Origin: Chloroflexota bacterium
Lineage (GTDB): Bacteria; Chloroflexota; Anaerolineae; Anaerolineales; UBA11579
Reading direction: 5' to 3'
Assembly: GCA_018662365.1 (NCBI GenBank)
Contig: JABJGH010000035.1
Coordinates: 87,040 to 151,039 of the forward strand
Length of the DNA stretch: 64,000 bases
In this document: one piece after another, positions 35,268-44,230 of the stretch
Layout: every line of letters begins with the position of its first letter
Numbering within the stretch: position 1 is the stretch's first letter
Made by a program: the position numbers and the translations under genes
The notes under the pieces: model-generated
The model's input: the letters and a program-made list of their open reading frames with translations, nothing else
Databases searched by the model: none
What the model was told of the DNA's origin: nothing

Positions 35268-35816
35268 ATGAAAGCAAGCGTATATATTGCGACAAGTTTA
35301 GACGGATTTATTTCTCGCCCAAACGGGAGTGTAGATTGGCTGCCTGGTGGAGAAAGTGAAACGGGGGAGGATTATGGTTATCATGCTTTCATGAGCTCAG
35401 TGGATGCTCTCGTGATGGGGAGAAACACCTACGAGATGGTCTTGTCATTTGGGGAGTGGCCTTATGGGGATAAACCGGTAATTGTATTAAGCAGCCGGAA
35501 TTTGGAACTCCCGGATAACTTAATTAAGACCGTCTCCCAGATGGGGGGGAGACCCAAGGAAATAGTAGCCCAACTTACGGCGCAAGGGTATCAGCATGTT
35601 TATATTGACGGCGGATTGACGATCCAAGGTTTTATTCGAGAAGGATTAATCCAAGAAATTATCGTAACCCAAATTCCTATCCTGATTGGCGAGGGACTCC
35701 CCTTATTTGGATCTATCCCCGAGGATATCCCATTAGAACTTCTTGAATCGCTACCTTTTGAAAATGGATTTGTGCAAAACAAATACCAAATCCAAGAAAA
35801 CAAGCATTTAGCCTAA
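35268..35816 (+). CDS. Dihydrofolate-reductase-like protein (RibD C-terminal family)
   Basis: 182 residues. MKASVYIATSLDGFISRPNG, ALVMGRNTYEMVLSFGEWPYG, KPVIVLSSR and HVYIDGGLTIQGFIREGLIQEIIVTQIPILIGEGLPLFG are the standard motifs of the YyaP/YwjB-type NADPH reductases. The frame remains open to 35154, but GGAAGGTG places the start at ATG 35268, the same start as the truncated paralogue at 29553. True folate activity is uncertain for this family. Confidence 0.9.
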   Translation: MKASVYIATSLDGFISRPNGSVDWLPGGESETGEDYGYHAFMSSVDALVMGRNTYEMVLSFGEWPYGDKPVIVLSSRNLELPDNLIKTVSQMGGRPKEIVAQLTAQGYQHVYIDGGLTIQGFIREGLIQEIIVTQIPILIGEGLPLFGSIPEDIPLELLESLPFENGFVQNKYQIQENKHLA

Positions 35817-35923
35817 CGACTCCCTATCTAACCCCTTAATTTTATTAAATTTCTGAGGCGGTCATAACGTGGAATAAACGCGCCAACACAGGCTGTTTTT
35901 CGATTTTCCTGTGTTCAACACCC

Positions 35924-35952
35924 TTGACTTACGCTAGCGTAAACGCTATACT
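35924..35952 (+). promoter_or_regulatory. Promoter of the HTH-CBS-ACT gene
   Basis: TTGACT (35924-35929), 17-bp spacer, TATACT (35947-35952). Operator 1 starts on the last base of the -35 box and fills the spacer. Confidence 0.85.
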
Positions 35953-35978
35953 ATGTTTGCTGGTTTACGCTAGCGTAA
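35929..35978. promoter_or_regulatory. Twin 14-bp palindromic operators TTACGCTAGCGTAA
   Basis: Identical perfect palindromes at 35929-35942 and 35965-35978, 36 bp apart. The first covers the promoter spacer; the second lies in the leader and shares TAA with TAAGGAG, the ribosome site. Confidence 0.9.
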
Positions 35979-35988
35979 GGAGAAATAT

Positions 35989-36861
35989 ATGGCAGAAGAT
36001 TTTGAATGGATCACAACCCAAGAAGCAGCGACCCGCCTAGGCGTAAGCACGGCCCGTATCCGCCAAATGGTGGCTGAAGGACAATTATCCGGCCAAAAGA
36101 TGGGCGGAAAATATCGCGGGCAATGGCAAATAAAATCAAGCGAAGTAGAATTAAAAGCTCATAAAAAAGGAATAACAAATACGATGCGAGTAAAAAACCG
36201 AATGACCCCCAGCCCAATTACGGCTACCCTAGATACAAATTATAACGAAGCAATGCAATTGATGAAACAAAACAAAATCAAAAACTTGCCAATCGTGGAC
36301 AAAAAAGACCAATTGGTTGGCATTGTCACGTTCACAGATATGCTGCAGGCAGAACCTTCCCCGGTAACCACATTGAGCATGTTTGAAATGGTTGCAATGC
36401 TGGACAAGGTCTCCATGTCGCTGATCATGAGCAGCCCTGTCTTTGCGGTGGACGAAAACTGCAGCATCACCAATGCGGCCAGTTTTATGCTTTCTAATAA
36501 CATCAAATGTCTCCCCGTCGTTGATGGTGACAAATTGGTGGGCATTATCACCGACACCGATATCTTCAAGAATTTTGTAGAGATCACCGGCGGCGGAAAA
36601 GCAGGCACACATATTGAAGCACGCATGCCCGACCAACCCGGAAAATTAGCTCCATTCATTCAGGCGATCACCGATGCTGGAAGTTATATCGTCTCGGTAG
36701 TGCTTACCTATAACGATGACGGTTATGGTTATGTGGATGTGAAGGAACGCGGCGGAGACGAAGGGAAGATCCAAGCCGAGTTAGATAAGGTCAGCGAAAT
36801 TGACCAGGTAAATTTCCGTGCTAGCGGCCAGGATGAGCTAATCGAATTTGGAAAGAAATAA
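35989..36861 (+). CDS. HTH-CBS-CBS-ACT regulatory protein
   Basis: 290 residues. An excisionase/MerR-like helix-turn-helix (WITTQEAATRLGVSTARIRQMVAEGQL, 7-33) is followed by two CBS domains (about 68-125 with MTPSPITATLDTNYNEAMQLM, and 142-198 with MSSPVFAVDENCSITNAASFML) and an ACT-like domain (about 205-270, HIEARMPDQPGKLAPFIQAI). CBS pairs bind adenosine nucleotides and ACT binds amino acids, so this looks like a metabolite-responsive DNA-binding protein. Two palindromes around its own promoter suggest autoregulation, although another repressor could bind them. Confidence 0.88.
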   Translation: MAEDFEWITTQEAATRLGVSTARIRQMVAEGQLSGQKMGGKYRGQWQIKSSEVELKAHKKGITNTMRVKNRMTPSPITATLDTNYNEAMQLMKQNKIKNLPIVDKKDQLVGIVTFTDMLQAEPSPVTTLSMFEMVAMLDKVSMSLIMSSPVFAVDENCSITNAASFMLSNNIKCLPVVDGDKLVGIITDTDIFKNFVEITGGGKAGTHIEARMPDQPGKLAPFIQAITDAGSYIVSVVLTYNDDGYGYVDVKERGGDEGKIQAELDKVSEIDQVNFRASGQDELIEFGKK

Positions 36862-36898
36862 GTTTCGCTTTTCCAAGAAAGAATAACAAAATGATTTA

Positions 36899-36937
36899 GA
36901 AACTCCCCGATTTTCAACGGGGAGTTTCTCTTTTTTT
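36899..36937 (+). terminator. Terminator after the HTH-CBS-ACT gene
   Basis: AAACTCCCC/GGGGAGTTT stem, then a T-rich run with T7. Confidence 0.9.
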
Positions 36938-37015
36938 AATACCGTAAGTTTTTAAAAAAAAGGACCCTGAACGAAATTTTCACAAGGTTGCTCTGAATAA
37001 AGAAAACCTTTCAGC

Positions 37016-38254
37016 ATGATAAAATCAAAAATCGTTATGAATCAAAAAAATCCTTCTATAAAAAGATTTTTTAATTTTCTGGGGCTTCAAAAAAGCATGG
37101 TCGGCCTTCTCACCATGGTTATTTTGGTTGGTTTGGGTGAAAGGATGGCTGAGCGTTTTCTTCCGCTTTACCTTATCGCGGTTGGGGGCGGCGCAATATC
37201 GGTTGGTTTACTAAACGGGCTAGACAATTTGTTGAGCGCAATATATTCACTGCCGGGGGCCTATCTCAGCGAAAAGTTTGGGAATAAACGCGCCTTACTT
37301 ATCTTCAACTTGATCGCGATGAGCGGTTATTTGATCGTCATTCTTTTCCCTTCTTGGCAGGCGGCCATCATTGGGGCAATTTTATTCATCTCGTGGACGG
37401 CGATTTCACTGCCAGCCACGATGGATCTGGTTTCTACGGTATTACCCAAAAATAAAAGAACAATGGGCGTTTCCATGCATTCCTTTGTGCGAAGAATTCC
37501 TATGGCTTTGGGTCCAATTATTGGCGGGATATTAATAGGAAAGTATGGGGAGATCGAAGGTGTGAGATTGGCATTAATCATCGCATTCATTTTGGCTGGT
37601 GCAGCCTTGGTTTTTCAACAATTCATGATTCAAGAACAGGCACCACCGGTGGTAAGAGAATACAAAAAGGGCTTTTACAACTTCGCTCTCATCAACAAGA
37701 ATTTAAGAAGATTGCTCACCGCCGATATCTTAATTCGTTTTTGTGAGCAAATTCCCTACGCGTTTGTAGTACTTTGGGCAGTCAATGAACATGGCATCAC
37801 CCCGGTTCAATTTGGGATATTGACGACTGTGGAAATGGCGGTGGCAATGGTGGTTTACATCCCGGTGGCATATCTGGCTGACCGCTCAACAAAAAAACCT
37901 TTTGTGGTGATCACTTTTGTCTTTTTTACACTTTTCCCTTTAATCCTGCTATTCTCGCATTCCTTTTGGATGATGGTGCTTGCTTTCATCGTCCGTGGAT
38001 TGAAAGAGTTTGGTGAACCCACACGCAAAGCACTGATAATGGATTTAGCCCCAGAAGATAGAAAAGCGGCAACATTTGGATTTTATTATCTTATTCGCGA
38101 TGTGATCGTCTCTGTAGCCGCATTTGGCGGCGCATTTCTTTGGTTGCTTTCCCCACAAACCAATTTCTTGGTCGCGTTTGGCTTTGGCCTCGTAGGCACA
38201 ATATATTTCGCTTTGATGGGTCGGGATCTTGGCCCAGACGTCCAAAAACCATAG
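37016..38254 (+). CDS. MFS transporter
   Basis: 412 residues, 12 predicted spans. Motif A forms: SEKFGNKRALLIFNL after TM2 and LADRSTKKPFVVI in the second half. VLPKNKRTMGVSMHSFVRRIPMALGPIIGG resembles the TM5 region of drug/H+ antiporters. Substrate unknown. ATG 37016 lacks a good Shine-Dalgarno; a later ATG at 37037 (MNQKNPS) is an alternative. A hydrolase gene follows after 26 bp. Confidence 0.85.
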   Translation: MIKSKIVMNQKNPSIKRFFNFLGLQKSMVGLLTMVILVGLGERMAERFLPLYLIAVGGGAISVGLLNGLDNLLSAIYSLPGAYLSEKFGNKRALLIFNLIAMSGYLIVILFPSWQAAIIGAILFISWTAISLPATMDLVSTVLPKNKRTMGVSMHSFVRRIPMALGPIIGGILIGKYGEIEGVRLALIIAFILAGAALVFQQFMIQEQAPPVVREYKKGFYNFALINKNLRRLLTADILIRFCEQIPYAFVVLWAVNEHGITPVQFGILTTVEMAVAMVVYIPVAYLADRSTKKPFVVITFVFFTLFPLILLFSHSFWMMVLAFIVRGLKEFGEPTRKALIMDLAPEDRKAATFGFYYLIRDVIVSVAAFGGAFLWLLSPQTNFLVAFGFGLVGTIYFALMGRDLGPDVQKP

Positions 38255-38280
38255 TTTTTTAAATACCACGGGAGGGCACC

Positions 38281-39150
38281 CTGTCTTCTCAAGTTCGTTG
38301 GAACAGCCAACCGCTAAATTCTTGGGCAAATAAATTCGCACGGGGCAAGTTTATTGAGTTGGATGGTCACCAGACTCATTATATTGAAAAAGGGGAGGGG
38401 GATCCCATGATCTTAATTCACGGTTTTTTCTATGACACCCATTTATGGGATAACAATATTGATCAGCTGGCAAAGAAGTACAAGGTTTACGCCATGGATC
38501 TTTGGGGATTTGGATATAGTTCTAGAGAAAATCTAGATTTTGGTTATCCTCTATATACAAGACAACTGCGCCTGTTTATGGATGCGTTGAAAATTAAGAG
38601 AGCTACACTGATCGGTCAATCGATGGGTGGGGGGACGATCGTTAAATTTGCTATTTCAACTTCCGAGCGGGTGGACAAGGTCGTGTTGGTGGATCCTGCA
38701 ATACTGCCCAACAAACTCCCCATTATGGGAAAAATTGCAAATTTGCCGATTGTGGGGGAACTTTTATTCGGTGCGAATATTAATTACCCCCGAAAAATGA
38801 CCTTGGGCAACACCTTTATCCACAACAAAAAACATATCACAGCGGAATATTTCGAAAAGGTTACCCGGTTTCAAAAAATTGAAAATTCCACTGAAATATT
38901 ATTGGCTATTCTTAGAAAACAATTTTTTCATACTTTGGGAGACGAGGTTAGCCAATTAGGCAAGATAGAACTCCCTAAACTAATTGTTGCCGGTCGACAG
39001 TCAGCGGGAATACCAACTCGATTGAGCGAGAAGGTGCACCAAATCCTTAAGGGAAGCCAGCTTGAAATACTTGACGACGCGGGGCATTGTCCTAATGATG
39101 AGCAATCTGAAAAATTTAACGAGCTCGTATTGGCGTTTTTAGCAAGCTAA
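38281..39150 (+). CDS. Alpha/beta hydrolase (probable CUG start)
   Basis: About 289 residues. Oxyanion LIHGFFYDTHLWD, nucleophile elbow GQSMGGG, catalytic Asp region PKLIVAGRQS and His in DDAGHCPNDEQ. The only standard start codon in frame is TTG 38359 inside the conserved KFIELDGHQTHYIEKG strand, which would cut the first beta strand. Upstream, GGGAGGG (38270-38276) lies 4 nt before CTG 38281, in frame, adding RWNSQPLNSWANKFARGKF, a typical N-terminus. The in-frame stop at 38260 leaves no ATG, GTG or TTG in between. Likely an esterase or epoxide-hydrolase-like enzyme. Confidence 0.75.
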   Translation: MSSQVRWNSQPLNSWANKFARGKFIELDGHQTHYIEKGEGDPMILIHGFFYDTHLWDNNIDQLAKKYKVYAMDLWGFGYSSRENLDFGYPLYTRQLRLFMDALKIKRATLIGQSMGGGTIVKFAISTSERVDKVVLVDPAILPNKLPIMGKIANLPIVGELLFGANINYPRKMTLGNTFIHNKKHITAEYFEKVTRFQKIENSTEILLAILRKQFFHTLGDEVSQLGKIELPKLIVAGRQSAGIPTRLSEKVHQILKGSQLEILDDAGHCPNDEQSEKFNELVLAFLAS

Positions 39151-39184
39151 AATATGCGTGTCAACATAAAGTCGACAATTATTT

Positions 39185-39230
39185 TAGGTGTAATTGTATT
39201 AAATCCCTTATTCGGATAAAATTACACCTA
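39185..39230. repeat. Long-armed inverted repeat after the hydrolase gene
   Basis: Perfect 11-bp arms TAGGTGTAATT/AATTACACCTA with an inner ATCC/GGAT stem. No T-run follows, so it is not a standard terminator; it may stabilise the 3' end or be an operator for the cyclase gene. Confidence 0.6.
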
Positions 39231-39277
39231 TTACTAAAACTGATTCCCCGCATTGGGAGGGAGACGACAACCAGCCC

Positions 39278-40499
39278 ATGAAAAGTATAACAAATAGTCT
39301 TTTATTCAAAATTACTCAAATTGGATCTGATCCAACAGACAGTGAAGACCTTCAATTAAAAAAATCAATGCTGCTGTTGACGTCAATTCCTTTTGTTTTT
39401 GCTGGGCTGGGGATTAATGTACTTCATAATCAATGAACCAATTCCGGGGGCAATTCCTTTCTCCTATGGCATCGTCTCATCCATCAATATTATATATTTT
39501 GGAATTACTGGGAAGTATCGGTTTTTTCGATTTAACCAGCTTGCATTAACCTTGCTTCTCCCCTTTTTTCTCATGATCACCTTGGGGGGGTTTATCAATG
39601 GAAGTGCCGTTATATTCTGGGCATTGGTCAGCCCTTTAGGCGCAATGCTTTTTGATGAATTAAGGAATGCCTTCAAGTGGTTCATTGCTTTCCTTATACT
39701 TTTATTTATCAGTGGTTTCCTCCAACCCATAGTACATATTCCAAACAATCTCTCTACGGGAGCGATAAACTTTTTCTTTGTTCTAAATATTCTTGGTGTG
39801 AGTTCTCTTGTTTTTTGGATGGTTTATTATTTCATCACACAAAAAGATGTTTTCCAGCTTCGTTCTGAATCTTTATTATTAAATATCCTCCCAAAAGATA
39901 TCGCGGCCATTTTGAAACAAGACCAGGAACAAGACATTATTGCCGACCAATTTGATGCGGCCAGTGTGCTGTTTGCCGATCTGGTGGGATTCACCCCATT
40001 GTCTGCAACCATGGCGCCGGTTGAAATGGTTGAACTGCTCAACGAGGTGTTCTCCTATTTTGATTCTTTACTAGAAAAATATGGCGTTGAAAAAATCAGA
40101 ACGATTGGTGATTCCTATATGGTTGCTAGTGGGGTCCCAAAGCCGCGAGAGGATCATGCCCTGGCCATTGCTCAAATGGGATTAGATATGCGGGAGTATA
40201 TTTCAAATTTTGAGTCCGATAAAGGCCAGAAAATAGGGTTTCGATTTGGTATCAACTCTGGTCCGGTTGTTGCAGGTGTGATCGGGCGGAAGAAATTTGT
40301 CTATGCTGTGTGGGGGGATACGGTAAACGTGGCGAGCCGAATGGAATCTCATGGATCGTCCGGCAATATTCAGATCTCTCAAGCCACTCAGGAATTAATC
40401 AAGGACTCGTTTTTGTGTGGGCCACAAGGAAAAGTGAATATCAAGGGCAAAGGGGAAATGCCCGTTTGGTATGTTTTAGGGAAGAAAAATTCTGCGTAG
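39278..40499 (+). pseudogene. Adenylate/guanylate cyclase, membrane-anchored, frameshifted
   Basis: From ATG 39278 the frame reads MKSITNSLLFKITQ ... SMLLLTSIPFVFAGLG and then leaves frame at a GGGG run (39409-39412). Removing one G joins it to LMYFIINEPIPGAIPF and on to 40499, giving about 406 residues: six spans, then a class III cyclase domain (ASVLFADLVGFTPLSATMAP, IGDSYMVASGVP, GINSGPVVAGVIGRKKFVYAVWGDTVNVASRMES). The metal Asp and the Asn/Arg transition-state residues are present. The downstream frame alone, from TTG 39393 (368 residues), still has the full catalytic domain. It is either a real disruption, slippage, or a sequencing error. Confidence 0.85.
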
Positions 40500-40750
40500 T
40501 GCAATTAATAATATCTTCTTTTTTTAGTTCAAAATAAGACAAACTGTCAAATAAATTAGGGCCTTTATTTTATGCTTTATCCTGCAGGGGATTTAACATA
40601 TAATGATAGGCGTGCAAGGATGTGTTTGTGTCTCGGAACTATCCCTTGGTCCTATATAGGCGGTTCTCTTTTCAGAATACCAGAATGATCGCTCCTCATT
40701 ATCGAAAATTGAAACACACCGACAAATAAACCGCAATAAAAATAATTACT
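40500..40750. other. Spacer before arsC, no gene seen
   Basis: 251 bp. ATAATG at 40601-40606 and a CCTATATAGG palindrome inside a GAAC/GTTC pair (about 40638-40668) are visible. No ArsR gene and no recognised ArsR box. Confidence 0.4.
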
Positions 40751-41173
40751 ATGGATAAAAGAAAAGTGTTGCTCCTCTGTACTGGAAATTCATGCCGCTC
40801 CCAAATCGCGGAGGCGATTATAAATTTTAAGGCGGGAGAAAAATGGCAGGCCTATAGCGCCGGAACTGAACCAGCTGGTTATGTACACCCTAAAGCCATT
40901 GCTGCCCTGGAAGAAATTGGAATTTTCCATAAAGGGATATCGAAGAAAATCGATGATCTTCCCACCAGGGCATTTGATTTGGTGATCACGGTTTGTGATG
41001 ATGCGGCGGAGAACTGCCCCGCGTGGTTGAGGGAGGGGAACAAAGTCCATATTCGCTTTTTGGACCCGGCAAAGGCCTCCGGAACAGAGGAAGAAATATT
41101 GTCAGTTTTTAGGAATGTCCGCAAGGAAATAGAAGACCGCATTCTTGGTTATTTAGAAAAGATTTTAATTTGA
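40751..41173 (+). CDS. arsC: Arsenate reductase, thioredoxin-coupled LMW-PTP type
   Basis: 140 residues. P-loop CTGNSCRSQ (Cys10-x5-Arg16) and the redox pair Cys82/Cys89 in [11 protein letters not shown], the exact spacing of Staphylococcus-type ArsC. It reduces As(V) to As(III) in the cytoplasm, which the next gene exports. No arsR lies in front of it. It is separated from acr3 by 10 bp, with AGGAG between. Confidence 0.97.
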   Translation: MDKRKVLLLCTGNSCRSQIAEAIINFKAGEKWQAYSAGTEPAGYVHPKAIAALEEIGIFHKGISKKIDDLPTRAFDLVITVCDDAAENCPAWLREGNKVHIRFLDPAKASGTEEEILSVFRNVRKEIEDRILGYLEKILI

Positions 41174-41183
41174 GGAGATAGAA

Positions 41184-42275
41184 ATGGGCGAACGAAAGGA
41201 AAAAGAATTATCTTTTTTAGATCGATATTTGACCTTGTGGATATTTTTGGCGATGCTAATCGGTGTGGGGATCGGTTATATCTTTCCAAAGGGTGTTGAA
41301 TCTTTCAATTCAGCCGTTTCACTCGGCACTACCAACATTCCAATCGCTATCGGTTTAATTCTAATGATGTACCCACCATTAGCCAAGGTTCATTATGATG
41401 AATTAGGAGACGTATTCCGAAATTGGAAAGTGTTGGGTCTTTCACTCATTCAAAATTGGATTATTGGTCCGATATTAATGTTTGCTTTGGCTGTACTTTT
41501 CTTGCACGATTTCCCCGAATATATGACCGGTTTAATATTAATTGGCCTAGCGCGATGTATTGCGATGGTGATTGTTTGGAATGAATTGGCCAAGGGGGAT
41601 AATGAATATGCTGCCGGATTAGTCGCATTCAATAGCATTTTTCAGGTCTTGTTTTATAGCCTTTATGCCTATCTATTTATTACTGTGCTGCCCACCTGGT
41701 TTGGGTTAACTGGCAGCATTGTGGAAATCACCATTGGCGAGATCGCAAAGAGCGTATTTATTTACTTGGGAATTCCATTTTTAGCTGGATTCTTAACTCG
41801 GTTCCTTCTTGTTCGCGCCAAAGGCAAAACTTGGTATTATGAAAATTTCATTCCAAAGATCAGCCCGATCACTTTGGTCGCCTTGTTATTTACAATCGCA
41901 GTGATGTTCTCCCTTAAAGGGGAGCTGATCCTCACCATTCCAATGGATGTGGTCCGAATCGCGATTCCTCTTTTGATCTACTTTGTAATTATGTTTCTGG
42001 TTTCTTTCTATATGGGGCACAAAATTGGGGCAGATTATTCTAAAACGACGACCTTAGCTTTTACTGCAGCGAGCAATAATTTTGAACTAGGAATAGCGGT
42101 GGCGGTGGCGGTATTTGGGATTAATTCGGGGGTGGCATTTGCAGCGGTGATCGGGCCATTGATCGAGGTGCCGGTAATGATCGGATTGGTGAATGTGGCA
42201 TTAAAATTCCAAAGGAAATATTTTGGCGGAGGGAAATTGCCTGTTTCAACATCTGAGGGTTCGGCTATCGATTAA
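41184..42275 (+). CDS. acr3: Arsenite efflux permease ACR3
   Basis: 363 residues, 10 spans. Start region [53 protein letters not shown], and [31 protein letters not shown] containing the functionally essential Cys. C-terminal [42 protein letters not shown] is characteristic. Cotranscribed with arsC as a two-gene resistance unit. Confidence 0.97.
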   Translation: MGERKEKELSFLDRYLTLWIFLAMLIGVGIGYIFPKGVESFNSAVSLGTTNIPIAIGLILMMYPPLAKVHYDELGDVFRNWKVLGLSLIQNWIIGPILMFALAVLFLHDFPEYMTGLILIGLARCIAMVIVWNELAKGDNEYAAGLVAFNSIFQVLFYSLYAYLFITVLPTWFGLTGSIVEITIGEIAKSVFIYLGIPFLAGFLTRFLLVRAKGKTWYYENFIPKISPITLVALLFTIAVMFSLKGELILTIPMDVVRIAIPLLIYFVIMFLVSFYMGHKIGADYSKTTTLAFTAASNNFELGIAVAVAVFGINSGVAFAAVIGPLIEVPVMIGLVNVALKFQRKYFGGGKLPVSTSEGSAID

Positions 42276-42411
42276 ATATTATTTTGGAATCAATAAACAT
42301 GCAAAGTCTTTTATGGAACCTTCCTCAAAAGCTATTTGGGGTAAAATTTTTCTAAGCAAAAATGAACCTTTTTATGGATTAAAAATCAGTTTTGTTTCAA
42401 AGGGATTTTGA

Positions 42412-44205
42412 ATGGTCAATACAGAAACTAAAAAAGAAAACTTACTCAAATATAGTTCAATCCTGTTTAGCTTGGGTGTATATATTGTTTTTTTGCTGCT
42501 TTATTTGAATGCCGTCTACCCCGCAATTGGCCACGATTATAGCTATCATTTTCCCCGACTGTTGGATACATTTTTGCATTACAAAATCAATGGCCTATCG
42601 ATTCAGTGGTTTTCACCTAGTTTTGGGGGAGGGTTACCTTCCTTTCCAAATCCCCAACATCTTCAGTTTTCACTCCCGCAATTACTGGTTTTCTTTTTTA
42701 CTCCGTGGGTTTCGGCTCAAATTTCAAGCATCTTCTTTTCTCTGCTTGGCTATTGGGGCTTTTACCGATTTGGACAAGATATATTGAAGGTTGGCTGGCG
42801 TATCAGCTCTTTAGGGGCCCTTTTATTCATGATTAATGGATTCATCATTGAACATGCTGCCGCAGGGCATATCACTTTTCAAACTTTTCCATTGGTTTCT
42901 GTGATCTTATATTTTCTGGTTAGCAAGAAATTTAAACCTATAACTGCAGGTTTATGGATCGGGATCATGGGGGCCGTAATGGTTTTTAGTGGAAGTTTTT
43001 ATATCGTTGTTTCGTTCGTTTTTTCGATTGCAATTTCGTTTTCCTTAATAGTGGTCTTTAAACCTGAGCTTATTGATTTTAAACGCGTAGGAAAGATCAC
43101 ATTCGTTGGGATCATATCTTCTCTTCTAATTACAGCCGGCAAGCTTTACGCTGTGTATTCTTATATGCGCTTTTATCCCAGATTAGTGACTGTCCACTAT
43201 TATGATACTTTTATCACTTCCCTTGTGGGTGTTTTTTACCAAATACTCGGCGTTATGAGCTTGGTTCCCTATTACATACTCCGCGGTACTGACCCAGAAT
43301 TTGTCCTGGAGTCTTTGGCCGCCGTTTCTCGTTTTAGATACGTTTGGGAAACAGATGTCTCTTTTTCTCCCGTACTTCTATTATTATGCATGGTTGGGGT
43401 CCTATGGTTAGCCTTTAATTTCAAAAGGATTTTCGCCAGAAAAAATTCTAAACTAATCTGGATTGGGGTTTTCCTTCTCCTCCTAAGCGCGTGGATCACA
43501 TTTGAATTTGTCACTGCGCGCGGCATTAGTTATGAGTTAATAAAGAAATTTCCAATAATAAATTCATTGAGAGTAAATCAGCGCTATGTCATCTCCTTCC
43601 TTTTACCTGCATCGTTATTTGGTACATTTTCATTATCCGCCATCTTGTCTCCCCTCAAAACGAAATTTAAGCATTACTGGACGGCAGGGCTCTCTTTGGT
43701 TACTTTGCTTTTTTTGGGAAGTTATTTTTTGATCTCGCCAGAAATACAGGAGAGAGAATTTCACGATCGGGTTTCTTCTGCTGCTTATCGATCTTTTTCA
43801 GAGGAAGAATATTTTTCCGTCACAGATGTTTCTTTTTCCCATAATACAGAGATGTATTCAAGCCATATTAGCAGCATAATTACTTATGAAGCATTAATTA
43901 GCTCCGGGAGTCAAAAATTAAGATCGCAACTGGTCGAAGGGGACCCTTTTAAAGTTTCAGACGGATACTTTAATTTTAACAATCCGGTTGGTTTTGTTTA
44001 CCCTGAAGAAAGTGGGACGGTGGCTTATGAAAGGTTTAAGCTTGAAGACAGAGATATACTCGAGGATTTCCTTGAACGAAAACAACCCGCCTGGGAAATT
44101 CCAAAAGTTCAATTATTCTTAAATGGTCTAAGCTTGCTGACAGTAATAGGTATCTTGGGCTATTTTGGTTATTCCTTTATTGTAAAAAATAGCAGAAAAC
44201 AATAG
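42412..44205 (+). CDS. YfhO/GT-C-like polytopic membrane protein
   Basis: 597 residues, about 13 spans. NAVYPAIGHDYSYHFPRL in the first outer loop and FSPSFGGGLPSFPNPQHLQFS shortly after resemble the outer-loop motifs of YfhO and other large GT-C-type proteins. C-terminal outer domain from about residue 430 and a last span near 575. An envelope glycosylation role is plausible, unproven. AAAGGGA precedes the ATG. Confidence 0.65.
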   Translation: MVNTETKKENLLKYSSILFSLGVYIVFLLLYLNAVYPAIGHDYSYHFPRLLDTFLHYKINGLSIQWFSPSFGGGLPSFPNPQHLQFSLPQLLVFFFTPWVSAQISSIFFSLLGYWGFYRFGQDILKVGWRISSLGALLFMINGFIIEHAAAGHITFQTFPLVSVILYFLVSKKFKPITAGLWIGIMGAVMVFSGSFYIVVSFVFSIAISFSLIVVFKPELIDFKRVGKITFVGIISSLLITAGKLYAVYSYMRFYPRLVTVHYYDTFITSLVGVFYQILGVMSLVPYYILRGTDPEFVLESLAAVSRFRYVWETDVSFSPVLLLLCMVGVLWLAFNFKRIFARKNSKLIWIGVFLLLLSAWITFEFVTARGISYELIKKFPIINSLRVNQRYVISFLLPASLFGTFSLSAILSPLKTKFKHYWTAGLSLVTLLFLGSYFLISPEIQEREFHDRVSSAAYRSFSEEEYFSVTDVSFSHNTEMYSSHISSIITYEALISSGSQKLRSQLVEGDPFKVSDGYFNFNNPVGFVYPEESGTVAYERFKLEDRDILEDFLERKQPAWEIPKVQLFLNGLSLLTVIGILGYFGYSFIVKNSRKQ

Positions 44206-44230
44206 CCTTATCCTCCCCTTTTGGCCCCAA

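Noticed and set aside
40601-40670. Riboswitch upstream of arsC
   Set aside because: Only short palindromes are visible; no known aptamer consensus could be traced.
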